From contig USKC01000002.1 in the NCBI GenBank assembly GCA_900555195.1, forward strand, positions 1 to 40,390: a DNA stretch of 40,390 bases, in the 5' to 3' direction. Origin of the DNA: an uncultured Lachnospiraceae bacterium (GTDB lineage: Bacteria > Bacillota > Clostridia > Lachnospirales > Lachnospiraceae). Shown here one piece after another: positions 17,889 to 27,042 of this stretch. Position 1 is the stretch's first letter; each line of letters opens with the position of its first letter. The position numbers and the translations under genes were made by a program. The notes under the pieces are model-generated. The model worked only from the letters and a program-made list of their open reading frames with translations. It was not told where the DNA came from and ran no database searches.

Positions 17889-19031
17889 TTACTTGCCAAA
17901 CAGCCTGCGGATAATGGCAAAGATCCGCTCCATATCCTCCGGCGTATTCTTCACATCGCTGGGCAGGCATACACCTTTGGCGAAAATGCGCTCTCCCACG
18001 CTTCCATCTTCCTGAAGGGTGATGAAATCCTCCTTCTCGAAGATGGGCTGCAGATGCATGGGTTTCCAGATGGGCCTGGATTCAATGTTATCGTCTGCCA
18101 AAGCATCCATCACCGCATCCGGCGTCACGCCGCAGGCGGGATCGATCGTGATGCAGCTCAGCCAGTTATTGGCGTCCCCGTCCGGATTCAGCGGATTCAT
18201 CTGAATCGCCGGAATATCCGCAAAGGCTTCCTTGTACTGTCTGTAGATCGCCTGCTTTTTCGCCTTATGCTCTTCGATATGGAGCAGCTGCCCCCTTCCG
18301 ATCCCTGCCAGCACATTGGACATGCGGTAATTGAATCCCAGCTGGGAATGCTGATAATGTCTGGCAGGATCCCGCGCCTGGGTGGATAAGAACCGCGCCC
18401 GGTTTATCGCCTCTTCATCCTGGGAGACCAGCATGCCCCCGCCGGAGGTGGTGATGATTTTATTTCCGTTAAAGGAATAGATCCCGTAATGGCCAAAGGT
18501 TCCTGTCATCTTTCCCTGATAGGTGGAGCCCAGGGATTCGGCCGCATCTTCAATGAGAGGGACGCCCGCAGCATCACAGATGGAGCGGATCTCATCGATG
18601 CGGGCAGGTGTGCCGTACAGATGGGCGCAGACGACCGCTTTCGCCTCCGGATATTTCTCGAAAGCCTTTTTCAGCGCTTTCGGATCCATGTTCCAGGTTT
18701 CTTCTTCGCTGTCTATGAACACCGGCTTTCCCTTTTCATAGCAGATCGGATTACAGGTGGCCGAAAAGGTCAGGTCGGAAGAGAACACAACATCCCCCGG
18801 CCAAATTCCTACAAGGCGCAGCGCCAAATGGATCGCCGCCGTGCCAGCACTCAGCGCCGCCGCATATCCGCAGCCTGTATAATCCACCATCTCCTTCTCG
18901 AATGCGTTCACATTCGGTCCCAGGGGCGCGATCCAGTTCGTATCAAACGCCTCCTGCACAAACCGCTGTTCATCTCCGTGCATCGTCGGAGATGACAGGA
19001 AAATCCGTTTTCCCTGCTCTTTTTTCTCCAT
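17889..19031 (-). CDS. DegT/DnrJ/EryC1 aminotransferase (PglE-like)
   Basis: This PLP enzyme transfers an amino group to a 4-keto (or 3-keto) nucleotide sugar. From the chosen start it has 380 residues with SAGTAAIHLAL (61-71), EDAAESLGS (161-169) and the PLP lysine in SFNGNKIITTSGGG (K191). The GNK form and overall pattern match the PglE/PseC-type group that acts on the product of UDP-GlcNAc 4,6-dehydratases. The frame opens at 19100, but the ATG at 19031 follows GATGGGAG and is preceded by a GC-rich hairpin (19046-19061). It probably works after the 4,6-dehydratase encoded at 19565-21475. Confidence 0.9.
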   Translation of the reverse strand: MEKKEQGKRIFLSSPTMHGDEQRFVQEAFDTNWIAPLGPNVNAFEKEMVDYTGCGYAAALSAGTAAIHLALRLVGIWPGDVVFSSDLTFSATCNPICYEKGKPVFIDSEEETWNMDPKALKKAFEKYPEAKAVVCAHLYGTPARIDEIRSICDAAGVPLIEDAAESLGSTYQGKMTGTFGHYGIYSFNGNKIITTSGGGMLVSQDEEAINRARFLSTQARDPARHYQHSQLGFNYRMSNVLAGIGRGQLLHIEEHKAKKQAIYRQYKEAFADIPAIQMNPLNPDGDANNWLSCITIDPACGVTPDAVMDALADDNIESRPIWKPMHLQPIFEKEDFITLQEDGSVGERIFAKGVCLPSDVKNTPEDMERIFAIIRRLFGK

Positions 19032-19045
19032 AATTGCTCCCATCC

Positions 19046-19061
19046 GCGCGCTTTGGCGCGC
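19046..19061 (-). promoter_or_regulatory. Hairpin next to the aminotransferase ribosome binding site
   Basis: GCGCGC (19046-19051), a four-base loop and GCGCGC (19056-19061) form a very stable stem directly 5' of the GGATGGGAG ribosome binding site. No T run follows on the minus strand. It could affect mRNA stability or access of ribosomes. Confidence 0.5.
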
Positions 19062-19154
19062 ATATAAAATCCGGCTTTTTATACCAAGCCCTTGTTGCAT
19101 CCGGCCATTCCAATCGCTTTTCTAAAGTGTACGCCTTGACGCACACCGCAGCTC

Positions 19155-19547
19155 TCATCCCTGCTCCAGCAGTTCAATCATACCAAGCGCAGGATTCATC
19201 AGAAAGCAGACCCGCCTTCCTCCTATCGCCGGCGCCGGCGTCGGCTCGTCAATCTGCAGGTACCCTTCCCTGGCAAGGCTCTGCAGCTGCGCATCCAGAT
19301 CTTCACACAGATAACAGATATGATAGGGTGCGTTTTTATAGGTTTTGATCAGTCCGCCAACCACGCTGTCCGGGGCGTTGGGGCTTACCAGCTCCACCAC
19401 ATAGCCGTCCTTTTCCAGGAACAGGATATCTGTCTTCCGAACGGGATCCGCTGTAACGCCCCCGCACCGCACATATCCCAGCTTTTCAAATTCTTCCGCC
19501 GCTTTCGGCAGCTTTTTCACCAGATACCCGATATGATGTATGTGCAT
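19155..19547 (-). CDS. VOC (glyoxalase/methylmalonyl-CoA epimerase-like) protein
   Basis: The 130-residue protein has the typical paired beta-alpha-beta-beta-beta halves of the vicinal-oxygen-chelate fold: HIHHIGYLVKKL at the start (His metal ligand), VELVSPN near 58-64, a second HICYLCEDLD segment and a final GMIELLEQG (Glu ligand). It is related to methylmalonyl-CoA epimerase-like proteins. No reaction in glycan synthesis can be assigned. The frame opens at 19568, but the ATG at 19547 has GGAGGTAAAG just upstream. It lies between the 4,6-dehydratase and the aminotransferase genes, so it may act on the labile keto-sugar intermediate, for example as an epimerase (inference). Confidence 0.8.
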   Translation of the reverse strand: MHIHHIGYLVKKLPKAAEEFEKLGYVRCGGVTADPVRKTDILFLEKDGYVVELVSPNAPDSVVGGLIKTYKNAPYHICYLCEDLDAQLQSLAREGYLQIDEPTPAPAIGGRRVCFLMNPALGMIELLEQG

Positions 19548-19564
19548 CTTTACCTCCATACCCC

Positions 19565-21475
19565 TCACCCTTCTGAAGAAGGCTTATCCTCAGAATCGGT
19601 ATGATATACATAAGTGGGAACGATCTGCGCCACCAATGGACGGATATCCGATACCTCATCCTTGGAAGCATCCTCCAGCGCTTTGAGCTGTACGAAAAAT
19701 TCGTCCTCGTTCAGTTCAATGGGGCGCCCGATATGGATCAGCTTGTTCGCCGTATCCTGCAGCCCCTCTTCATTCATCAGCAGTTCTTCATAGAGCTTCT
19801 CTCCCGGCCGCAGCCCGGTGAATTCGATCTGAATATCCTCTCCCACCTTATAGCCGGACAGACGGATCAGATTCTTGGCCAGGTCCAGGATCTTGACCGG
19901 TTCTCCCATATCCAGGACGAAGATCTCCCCGCCCCGCGCATAAGCTCCGGCCTGCAGCACCAAGGATACCGCCTCCTGAATCGTCATGAAATAACGGATG
20001 ATATCCGGATGTGTGACCGTCACCGGCCCTCCGGCCGCGATCTGCTTCTTGAACAGCGGGATCACGCTTCCGTTGCTCCCAAGGACATTGCCAAAGCGCA
20101 CGGCCACGAACTCCGTATCATAATGCTTATTGAAGGTCTGCACGATCATTTCACAGATCCGTTTGCTGGCCCCCATGATATTGGTGGGATTCACCGCTTT
20201 GTCCGTGGAGATCATCACAAATTTCTTCGTTTTGTTCATTGCCGCAGCATACGCGGTTTTCCAGGTTCCGAACACATTGTTCTTGATCGCCTCGTTCGGG
20301 CTGTCCTCCATCAGCGGCACATGCTTGTGCGCTGCCGCATGGTAGACGATATCCGGCTTATAGGTCTCAAAGATCGCATTCATCCGCTTGGTATTGCGCA
20401 CGGAAGCGATCAGGACGGTCAGCTTCAGCTCCGGATACTTCTTGACCAGTTCCTGTTGAATATCATAAGCATTATTTTCGTAAATATCCACAATGATCAG
20501 CTGGGCAGGCCTGTGGGAAGCGATCTGACGGCATAATTCGCTGCCTATGGAGCCGCCTCCGCCGGTCACCAACACCACCTTATTCTGCACATAGCCCAGG
20601 ATGGAATCCAGATCCACCCGGATGGGCTCTCTTCCCAGCAGGTCTTCCACTTCCACATCCCGCAGCTTGCTTACGCTCACTTCCCCATTCACCAGCTGAT
20701 ACATGCCCGGCAGGGAACGCAGCTTACAGTTGGTATCCTTACAGATATCCAGGATGTCCCGGATCACGGTACGCGGTGCGGAAGGGATGGCCACGAATAT
20801 CTCATCAATATCATACAGATCGGCAGATTCGATAATCTTATCCCTTCCGCCCACCACTTTGATTCCCTGGATAAACTGCCCCCATTTCTGCTTATCATCA
20901 TCGATGATGCAGCGGATCACCATGGTGCTGTAATTGCTCGTCACGATCTCCTTGATGAGCGCGTTTCCGGCTTCTCCGGCGCCTATAATCATGACGGAGA
21001 CGCTGTTCTTCTTATTCTGCATCCGGTGCTTTCTGCTGCGCAGGAAACGATAGGAAAACCGGCTGATGAACATAAAGGTAATCAGCAGGAACAGATACAT
21101 GAAATAATAACTGTCCGGCACCGGCTGGCTGGATACCTTGAACAGGTTCAGCCCGATCCCGGACACGATTGCGGACAGGAAGCAGGCGATCACCAGATTC
21201 TGCATTTCATTCTCCCCTGCAAAGGCCCAGAGGCTGTGATACAGGCGGAACATATAAAAAATCCCCAGCGTCAGGATGATATTCAGGGGAAGGAAATTCC
21301 TGACGGGCAGGATGAATTCTTCCGGAATCGCATCCACATGCATATCGTATCTCAGCAGGAGCGCCAGAAAACTGGCAGCCGTCACGCTCAGCACATCATA
21401 AATCAGCAGCGCGGTTCTCCGGTAAAGAAGCTGATAATTAAAATATGGAGATTTTTTCTTCTCTTTATCCTTCAT
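19565..21475 (-). CDS. Membrane UDP-HexNAc 4,6-dehydratase (PglF/WbpM family)
   Basis: The 636-residue protein has four N-terminal membrane segments (within 20-145), a first Rossmann-like CoA-binding-type domain with IIGAGEAG (163-170) and a cytoplasmic SDR domain with TGGGGSIGSE (304-313). The active site shows STDKA (423-427) and MGASK (434-438), the Ser/Met/Lys arrangement of WbpM-type enzymes in place of the usual Tyr. It converts UDP-GlcNAc to a UDP-4-keto-6-deoxy sugar, the first step to bacillosamine- or FucNAc-type sugars. The gene overlaps the preceding ligase-like gene by 4 bases (ATGA) and the VOC gene follows closely. Confidence 0.93.
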   Translation of the reverse strand: MKDKEKKKSPYFNYQLLYRRTALLIYDVLSVTAASFLALLLRYDMHVDAIPEEFILPVRNFLPLNIILTLGIFYMFRLYHSLWAFAGENEMQNLVIACFLSAIVSGIGLNLFKVSSQPVPDSYYFMYLFLLITFMFISRFSYRFLRSRKHRMQNKKNSVSVMIIGAGEAGNALIKEIVTSNYSTMVIRCIIDDDKQKWGQFIQGIKVVGGRDKIIESADLYDIDEIFVAIPSAPRTVIRDILDICKDTNCKLRSLPGMYQLVNGEVSVSKLRDVEVEDLLGREPIRVDLDSILGYVQNKVVLVTGGGGSIGSELCRQIASHRPAQLIIVDIYENNAYDIQQELVKKYPELKLTVLIASVRNTKRMNAIFETYKPDIVYHAAAHKHVPLMEDSPNEAIKNNVFGTWKTAYAAAMNKTKKFVMISTDKAVNPTNIMGASKRICEMIVQTFNKHYDTEFVAVRFGNVLGSNGSVIPLFKKQIAAGGPVTVTHPDIIRYFMTIQEAVSLVLQAGAYARGGEIFVLDMGEPVKILDLAKNLIRLSGYKVGEDIQIEFTGLRPGEKLYEELLMNEEGLQDTANKLIHIGRPIELNEDEFFVQLKALEDASKDEVSDIRPLVAQIVPTYVYHTDSEDKPSSEG

Positions 21476-24123
21476 CTCAATTCTCTTTTCTTCTTAAAGG
21501 TCAGAAGCGGGGCCAGCACGGCCATGGTGGTAAAGCCCAGCGGATTGCACGGGTGGAACAGCCACTCCACCAATCCCGCCACGGCAAACGCCAGAAATAC
21601 GGCCAGCGGCAGCACGGCATATGCGTCCGTCTCTTCCTCCCCTTTTCGTCCTGCGCGCAGATTGGCCCAGGCATAACGAAACATCTGTATCAGGCTGAAT
21701 ATGCCCAGCAGCAGATAAGCCGCTCCTGTAATCAGGCCATGGTCATGAATGACCTGAAGATAGGTGTTATGGGCATGGACGCTCAAGGAGCCGTCCGCCA
21801 GTTCCACTCCCATGATATCATGCCCGGTCAGATTCCACTGGGCGATATATCTTCTGAAAATTTCCATCCGCCCGTTGGAATAATCCTCTTCCGCTTCCAC
21901 CGGTCCGGACTGCGTCTGCCCGCCGTCATTTCCAGCTCCATCCGAAGCGGCAGCTACCTCAGCCGATACCTCTGTCAATTCAGGAAGGAAAGCGTCCTGC
22001 GTATCCGCTGCCGATGCCAGCGGCCAGGATAAAGAAAGCACCGCCAATTCTCCGTCATCCGTTCCCGAAACAGTTGGTTCAGGACGCATATCTGCCCCTT
22101 CCGCCGCTTCCGCATCCGCCATAAACGTATCCACGAATTTTCTCAGAATGCTGTGTTCGTCTCCAAACAGCTTCGTATCAAAGCAATAAGCGAAGCGCGG
22201 GAAGGTGATATAATTCTCAGAATCCGCCGGGTCCCCTTTATGGATCGCCCATTCCTCGTCGTTTTCTTCCAGTTCGAACAAGTACGGATCGTCATACAGC
22301 GGCGGTATCAGGCGCACCGCCGAATAGGTCACCGGGAAACAGGCGATCAAAAGCAGAAGCAGCGTTCCCAGCTTTCTTATGAAATAAAGCGGCTTCTCCC
22401 GATAACAGAACAGGGAGACGAACAGCAGAATCACAACGCCCATCGCAGCAGCAGCCAGATACCCTGTTCTGGAAAGCGTCAGCAGCAGCAGAGAAGATGC
22501 CATGCCAAACAACAGTCCCGTAAACCACCATGTATACAGTTTTCTGGAACGGTGATACTGGGCCAACAGCTTCACGAACAGGGCGCAGAGCACCAGCGTC
22601 AGATAAGCCGCCGTCACCGTCACCGTATGGAACACAAAATTATATCTGTAGAAGAACCATGCCCGAAACGGCCGCCTTGCCACGGCAAACACCAGCGCAC
22701 AGATAAAGTTCAGCACGATCCCATTGCACAGAAGCGTCAGGAACCGCTCTTTCCTATCCCAGGCGAGATAGAAAATGTAGAGCAGTCCAAAGGCCACCAC
22801 CAAATAGATGGGCCAGCCCCTGGTATTCCGGAAAAGAACGAGCAGCACAAAGAAAATCAGGAGCGCTGCCGCATAGGGAAGGGCCAGTTTCTGAAGCTTT
22901 ATCTTTTTGCCAAGAAGAATCCGGACAAGCTGCATCACCACCAGACCGCCCACCACCAAAAGGATCGCATCCAGCTGGGCCAGTTTTCCCATCTCCTCCA
23001 CATCCCGCTGTGTGGTCCAATAGAAGAAGCCGGCCGTTGCCGACAGGACGATCCAGGCCAGACTGCTGATATGAAGCACCGCCCTCTTCTCACACATGGT
23101 CAGCAGCACCAGCCCCAGATAGATCAGGACTTTCCGGTATGCATAGTCCTGATAGATATTATACATCGCGTTGACATAATCAATACAGCCCCACAGCGCC
23201 CCTGCCCAGAAAAGGGCCTGCAGCGCATCCATCCCCTTATCCAGAAGCGTTTCCTTCAAAGGTGGAAAAGCAGGGGTCTGCGCCTGCCTTTTTCCGTTTA
23301 CCACATACGCAAGCAGTGCCGCCAGGATCAGGATCCCGGCGCTGTAGACCTCCTTATCCGCCTTCACTCCGCCATAATAATCAAATATCCATACAGCCGC
23401 CAGCTCCGCGGCAGCCGTGATCAGGATCAGCGGATTGCACACCGCGCGCGCCACCATCTGCATGGAAACTTCCTTTTCCGGCGTTCTGCGGCTTCTGGCT
23501 GCATTTTCCACGAGCAGCACAAGAAAACCGGCGGCAAATGCGATAAGTACGAGCCATCCGGCCTTTCCGGCTGTGCTTACAGGATCTGCGTAGGTAAAGC
23601 GCATCAGGATATTCTTTCCCACCTGTTCCTGAATCTGCTGATCCTGCGTCATATAATAATAATTTCCCAAATAGGTCACGCCGGACTGAGCAGTCTCCTG
23701 CCAAGCCAGCACCACTTCTTCCTCCGGATGGCTGATCTGCCACACATAGGCTCTTCCCGCAACCGTCTGGAATTCCACAGGCACAGTAAAGTACCCGGGC
23801 GCCTCATAAGCGTTCAGCGCCACGTTCCGGGAGAACACCGTCTCTCCCAGTTCATCAGAAATGCTCAGATTGATCACCTTTCCGGAAAGATCATTCTCCG
23901 CATAGATACTGATTTTCTCCAGGTATCCGCCGTCCGCGATGAACACCTGCTGGATCCGCTCATTCTCCCCCACAGCCTGGGTCTGACCGGAGATCACTTC
24001 CGTTCCTCCCTCTACCCTGACCGTATCCAGGATGCCGACCGGCCCGATCAGAATCATCAGGAGCACCGCGTAACAGAGGATAATATATTCGATTGCCCGG
24101 CTTTTCTTCAATCTTCTGTTCAT
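21472..24123 (-). CDS. O-antigen ligase/polymerase-like membrane protein
   Basis: The 883-residue protein has one N-terminal membrane helix, an extracytoplasmic beta-rich domain (about 40-185), then at least ten further hydrophobic segments. A large external loop (about 600-750) is acidic and low in complexity (Glu, Asp, Ala and Ser), and is followed by SVHAHNTYLQVIHDHG, a signature seen in the Wzy_C/O-antigen ligase superfamily. It could polymerise the repeat unit or transfer the glycan to a surface acceptor. It is larger than usual for the family (about 400-600). The frame opens at 24144, but the ATG at 24123 follows GAGAGAGG. A promoter lies just upstream (24204-24232). Confidence 0.8.
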   Translation of the reverse strand: MNRRLKKSRAIEYIILCYAVLLMILIGPVGILDTVRVEGGTEVISGQTQAVGENERIQQVFIADGGYLEKISIYAENDLSGKVINLSISDELGETVFSRNVALNAYEAPGYFTVPVEFQTVAGRAYVWQISHPEEEVVLAWQETAQSGVTYLGNYYYMTQDQQIQEQVGKNILMRFTYADPVSTAGKAGWLVLIAFAAGFLVLLVENAARSRRTPEKEVSMQMVARAVCNPLILITAAAELAAVWIFDYYGGVKADKEVYSAGILILAALLAYVVNGKRQAQTPAFPPLKETLLDKGMDALQALFWAGALWGCIDYVNAMYNIYQDYAYRKVLIYLGLVLLTMCEKRAVLHISSLAWIVLSATAGFFYWTTQRDVEEMGKLAQLDAILLVVGGLVVMQLVRILLGKKIKLQKLALPYAAALLIFFVLLVLFRNTRGWPIYLVVAFGLLYIFYLAWDRKERFLTLLCNGIVLNFICALVFAVARRPFRAWFFYRYNFVFHTVTVTAAYLTLVLCALFVKLLAQYHRSRKLYTWWFTGLLFGMASSLLLLTLSRTGYLAAAAMGVVILLFVSLFCYREKPLYFIRKLGTLLLLLIACFPVTYSAVRLIPPLYDDPYLFELEENDEEWAIHKGDPADSENYITFPRFAYCFDTKLFGDEHSILRKFVDTFMADAEAAEGADMRPEPTVSGTDDGELAVLSLSWPLASAADTQDAFLPELTEVSAEVAAASDGAGNDGGQTQSGPVEAEEDYSNGRMEIFRRYIAQWNLTGHDIMGVELADGSLSVHAHNTYLQVIHDHGLITGAAYLLLGIFSLIQMFRYAWANLRAGRKGEEETDAYAVLPLAVFLAFAVAGLVEWLFHPCNPLGFTTMAVLAPLLTFKKKRELR

Positions 24124-24176
24124 ACAAACCTCTCTCAGCTTCAACCGTCGTTACCTGCCACGCGGAGCCGGCAACC

Positions 24177-26018
24177 TTAGGGCGTTCTGACAGTTTTCGT
24201 ATTAGTATAGCACAATTTTGTGCTGCTTACAACATATGCCAATAGCGGCAGGGCAAACCACCAGATGAGCACATAGCGCACCAGATAAGTGGGCCCCAGC
24301 AGTACGGTCAGCCAGTTCAATACGGCCGGCAGGAAAGCGGCCAGCATGCGATACCTCTTTCCCGCAGCCGCAAATCCCAGGCCGAACGCATACATCCAGA
24401 ACAGCGCTCCGGGAGAAAACAGCATGGAAAGGACCGGGATCCTCTGCCAGGAAATTTCCAGGCTCAGCTGCCGGAAATACTCGTCAAGCCACGGAAGAAA
24501 GCTCCTGCGTTCCCCGGGCAGTTCCGTCTCATAGCCAAAATAGGAACTATCCTCATATGTAAAGGTGAATACCGTATTCCCCTGATATACATCAATGAGG
24601 GCGGGTGGATACCAGAAACCGTATGAGGTAAGAAGCCAGGCATTCAGGTAAGAGCCGGGCGCTTTTTTGCCCACAGATGCCCAGAGCCTCCAGAACCGCT
24701 CCGGCACCTCTTCATATGCGCCGTTATTAAAATAAATTTTCACATTATCCGACAGCTTCGGCGTATAACTTGCCAGCGCTTCCTCCGGAAGGAAAACGAG
24801 CAATTCCTCCTTCTCTTCCTGCGTGAAGCACTCCGGATTCTGCGCATAGGTACGGGCGAGCTGCTGGATGGGAACCGTCAGAAGTTCCTGATTCTCATTG
24901 TCCTGGGCATGCAGAAGCAGCTTCAGCCCTCCATTCACCCCAAGGGCGAGAATCAGCGCCGCAGCGCACAGTAGTGCCATCCGCAGCCGCTTTCCTCTTC
25001 CCGCCCAAATGGCCAGCACGGGAATCAGGATCAGCAGGATATAGAGACCGTTATGCCGCATTAAGGCCATCAGGCACAGGGAAGCCACAAACAGGATGCT
25101 CTTTCCTCTCGTCCAGGCAGAGGACGAGGCAGCATCTGCCAGCAGCGTCGCCGCCATCAGCATGGCCGCTGAATACAGGGTATCCTTCGCGGAACAAAGC
25201 ACATACATCTGGATGACGGGAAACAGGACATAATAGACCGTGCTCGCCGCCCGCAGCCAGCGGGGAGCGCACTTCCTGCGCAAGAAATCGGACACATAGA
25301 CAAAGCAGCCGGCCATTACCAGCATCTGAAACAACATATAACAGGCGATTCCGGCGTTATAGTCGCCAAACACTTTCCTCCCGGCGCTGACAATCCCTCC
25401 CAGCAGCAGCACATGCAGCAGGGGATGGTGGGTGGTGAACTGCCTTTGCGCAACCTGATTGAACTCGTCCTGCGCATCATACACGAAAAAGCCCGGATAG
25501 ACAGCCAGGAGCACCACACCCCAGGCCGCCAGCAGCGCGAGAAATATGAGAAGCCGCCTGGTGGGAATGGAAAGCTGCTCCCACCTTGTCCAGATCTTCG
25601 GGTCGCTTTCCTTCACGCCGCCCAACCGTTCCATCTTCTCCCAGAGCCAAAGAACGAGAGAACCGAAAAACAGGGCCAGAGGAAGCAGGCACAGCCAGAG
25701 GGTCCAATCCGTCAGCAGCAGATATCCTTCCGCCTCCAGGCGGCTTCCCACCGAAGTGGCCAGGGCAAACCCCAGCCCCAAAAGAAAGGCGGGCAGCCCC
25801 GCTTGGCGCAGCGCCCCCTCCTTCCACAAAGCCGCATGGATTGCAGGCAGGGCAAGAAGCAGCAGGCAGACAGGAAGAAAGCCGTTGGAATACCCAAGCC
25901 CCTTTCCTTCCAAAAGCAGGGCCGACGGCAGGGCCAGGACGCCCGCAAATGCGATGATCAGGGAAAGCGCCTTTTTATACAGCTGCGCACCCGTACGCCC
26001 GGCTGCCTCATGCATCAT
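24177..26018 (-). CDS. DUF6020-type polytopic membrane protein, GT-C-like
   Basis: The 613-residue integral membrane protein has about 12-14 hydrophobic segments. Before its central region it carries YPGFFVYDAQDEFNQ, an acidic loop motif after a membrane helix, followed by a THHPLLH motif. This pattern matches DUF6020 proteins, common in glycan loci of Clostridia and probably GT-C glycosyltransferases that use polyprenyl-phosphate sugars outside the membrane. Two adjacent ATGs (26018 and 26015) follow GGAGGAAGAGG; the first is chosen. The start overlaps the end of the GT2 gene, so the two are coupled. The protein is the only one here whose 3' end contains a promoter for the next gene. Confidence 0.75.
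   Translation of the reverse strand: MMHEAAGRTGAQLYKKALSLIIAFAGVLALPSALLLEGKGLGYSNGFLPVCLLLLALPAIHAALWKEGALRQAGLPAFLLGLGFALATSVGSRLEAEGYLLLTDWTLWLCLLPLALFFGSLVLWLWEKMERLGGVKESDPKIWTRWEQLSIPTRRLLIFLALLAAWGVVLLAVYPGFFVYDAQDEFNQVAQRQFTTHHPLLHVLLLGGIVSAGRKVFGDYNAGIACYMLFQMLVMAGCFVYVSDFLRRKCAPRWLRAASTVYYVLFPVIQMYVLCSAKDTLYSAAMLMAATLLADAASSSAWTRGKSILFVASLCLMALMRHNGLYILLILIPVLAIWAGRGKRLRMALLCAAALILALGVNGGLKLLLHAQDNENQELLTVPIQQLARTYAQNPECFTQEEKEELLVFLPEEALASYTPKLSDNVKIYFNNGAYEEVPERFWRLWASVGKKAPGSYLNAWLLTSYGFWYPPALIDVYQGNTVFTFTYEDSSYFGYETELPGERRSFLPWLDEYFRQLSLEISWQRIPVLSMLFSPGALFWMYAFGLGFAAAGKRYRMLAAFLPAVLNWLTVLLGPTYLVRYVLIWWFALPLLAYVVSSTKLCYTNTKTVRTP
24204..24232 (-). promoter_or_regulatory. Internal promoter with a palindrome in its spacer
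   Basis: On the minus strand TTGTAA (24232-24227), a 17-base spacer and TATACT (24209-24204) form a good housekeeping promoter inside the last codons of the DUF6020-like gene. The 16-base palindrome AGCACAAAATTGTGCT (24224-24209) fills the spacer and reaches the first base of the -10. It could be an operator. The promoter would drive the ligase-like gene and the downstream dehydratase, VOC, aminotransferase and PglC-like genes. Confidence 0.75.
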
Positions 26019-26970
26019 CCTCTTCCTCCTCTTCCGTCTTTTCATTCACGATTTCCCGTACCACATACTGCGGCGCATTGTTCATACAGATGTACATCCT
26101 TCCGATATATTCCCCGATCAGTCCCAGCATCAGCATCAGCATGCCGCCGATGAACATGATCGCAGACATCAGGGAGCTGAATCCGATGGGAACCAAAGGA
26201 TTGACCAGCTTCTTAATCACCGTATACAGCCCATACAAAAATCCCAGGATGGCACAGAAGATCCCGATCATTGTTGCGATCCGCAAAGGCTTTTCGCTAA
26301 ACGCGGTAAACCCGTTGAACCACAGCCCCACCAGCTTGCCGAACGTATATCCGGATTCCCCGGCCTTCCTATCCCTGTGCTCCACCGTCACATTTTTGAT
26401 GTTGCGCGTGGCACGCAGCACCAGGCCGATCACATAGGGATAGGCGTTCTGATATCTGAGCATCTCATCCACGATGAAGCGTTTGCAAGCAAAGAAGCTG
26501 GAAATGTACAGATGCTTCGGCTTGCCGAGCATGAAGCAGAGCATCCAGTCGTTGATCCGGCTTCCGAAGTTCCGGAACGCGTTGTGATGCTTGTGCTCAT
26601 ATTTCGCATAGACCACATCGCTGCCTTCCTCCAGTCCCTTCACAAGATCTCCAATGGACGATGCGGGAGTCTGCCCGTCATCATCCATGCAGACCAGGAT
26701 CTGTCCCTTCACCTGATGGAAGCCCGCCATCAGCGCGGCGTGCTGTCCGAAATTCCGGGCCAGATTCACTCCTATGATATACTTCTTTTGGTCACAAAGC
26801 TTCCGGATCACCTCAAATGTGTGATCCGGAGAGCAATCATTCACCAATATGATCTCATAGGAATACCGCTCCCTGAGCTTCTCCATCTCCTTCTCGATCT
26901 CTTCCACCACGCCTTCGATCATCCCCTCTGAACGATAACAGGGAATCACGATACTGATCCTTTCCTTCAT
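26008..26970 (-). CDS. GT2 polyprenyl-phosphate glycosyltransferase (DPM1/GtrB/ArnC-like)
   Basis: This enzyme probably makes an undecaprenyl-phosphate sugar. The 320 residues comprise a GT-A domain with SIVIPCYRSEG (6-16), VNDCSPD (43-49), ARNFGQHAALMAGF (71-84) and the catalytic MDDDGQ (95-100), and then two hydrophobic helices (about 230-255 and 265-295) typical of GtrB/ArnC-type enzymes. The C-terminus is strongly acidic. The frame opens at 27036, but the ATG at 26970 follows GGAGGTAAGG. Its product is the expected donor for GtrII and the GT-C-like proteins of this cluster. No GtrA-type flippase is present in the window. Confidence 0.9.
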   Translation of the reverse strand: MKERISIVIPCYRSEGMIEGVVEEIEKEMEKLRERYSYEIILVNDCSPDHTFEVIRKLCDQKKYIIGVNLARNFGQHAALMAGFHQVKGQILVCMDDDGQTPASSIGDLVKGLEEGSDVVYAKYEHKHHNAFRNFGSRINDWMLCFMLGKPKHLYISSFFACKRFIVDEMLRYQNAYPYVIGLVLRATRNIKNVTVEHRDRKAGESGYTFGKLVGLWFNGFTAFSEKPLRIATMIGIFCAILGFLYGLYTVIKKLVNPLVPIGFSSLMSAIMFIGGMLMLMLGLIGEYIGRMYICMNNAPQYVVREIVNEKTEEEEEDDA

Positions 26971-27003
26971 CCTTACCTCCATACATAAGCGTCCTTGCAG
27001 CAC

Positions 27004-27019
27004 TTCAGACAGGCCTGAA
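27004..27019. repeat. 16-base imperfect palindrome, copy 2
   Basis: The plus strand reads TTCAGACAGGCCTGAA, one base different from 12462-12477. It lies between the GNAT gene stop and the GT2 ribosome binding site. Flanking bases on both sides also resemble copy 1. Confidence 0.6.
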
Positions 27020-27042
27020 CGGTTACGGCTCATCACAGGCCG

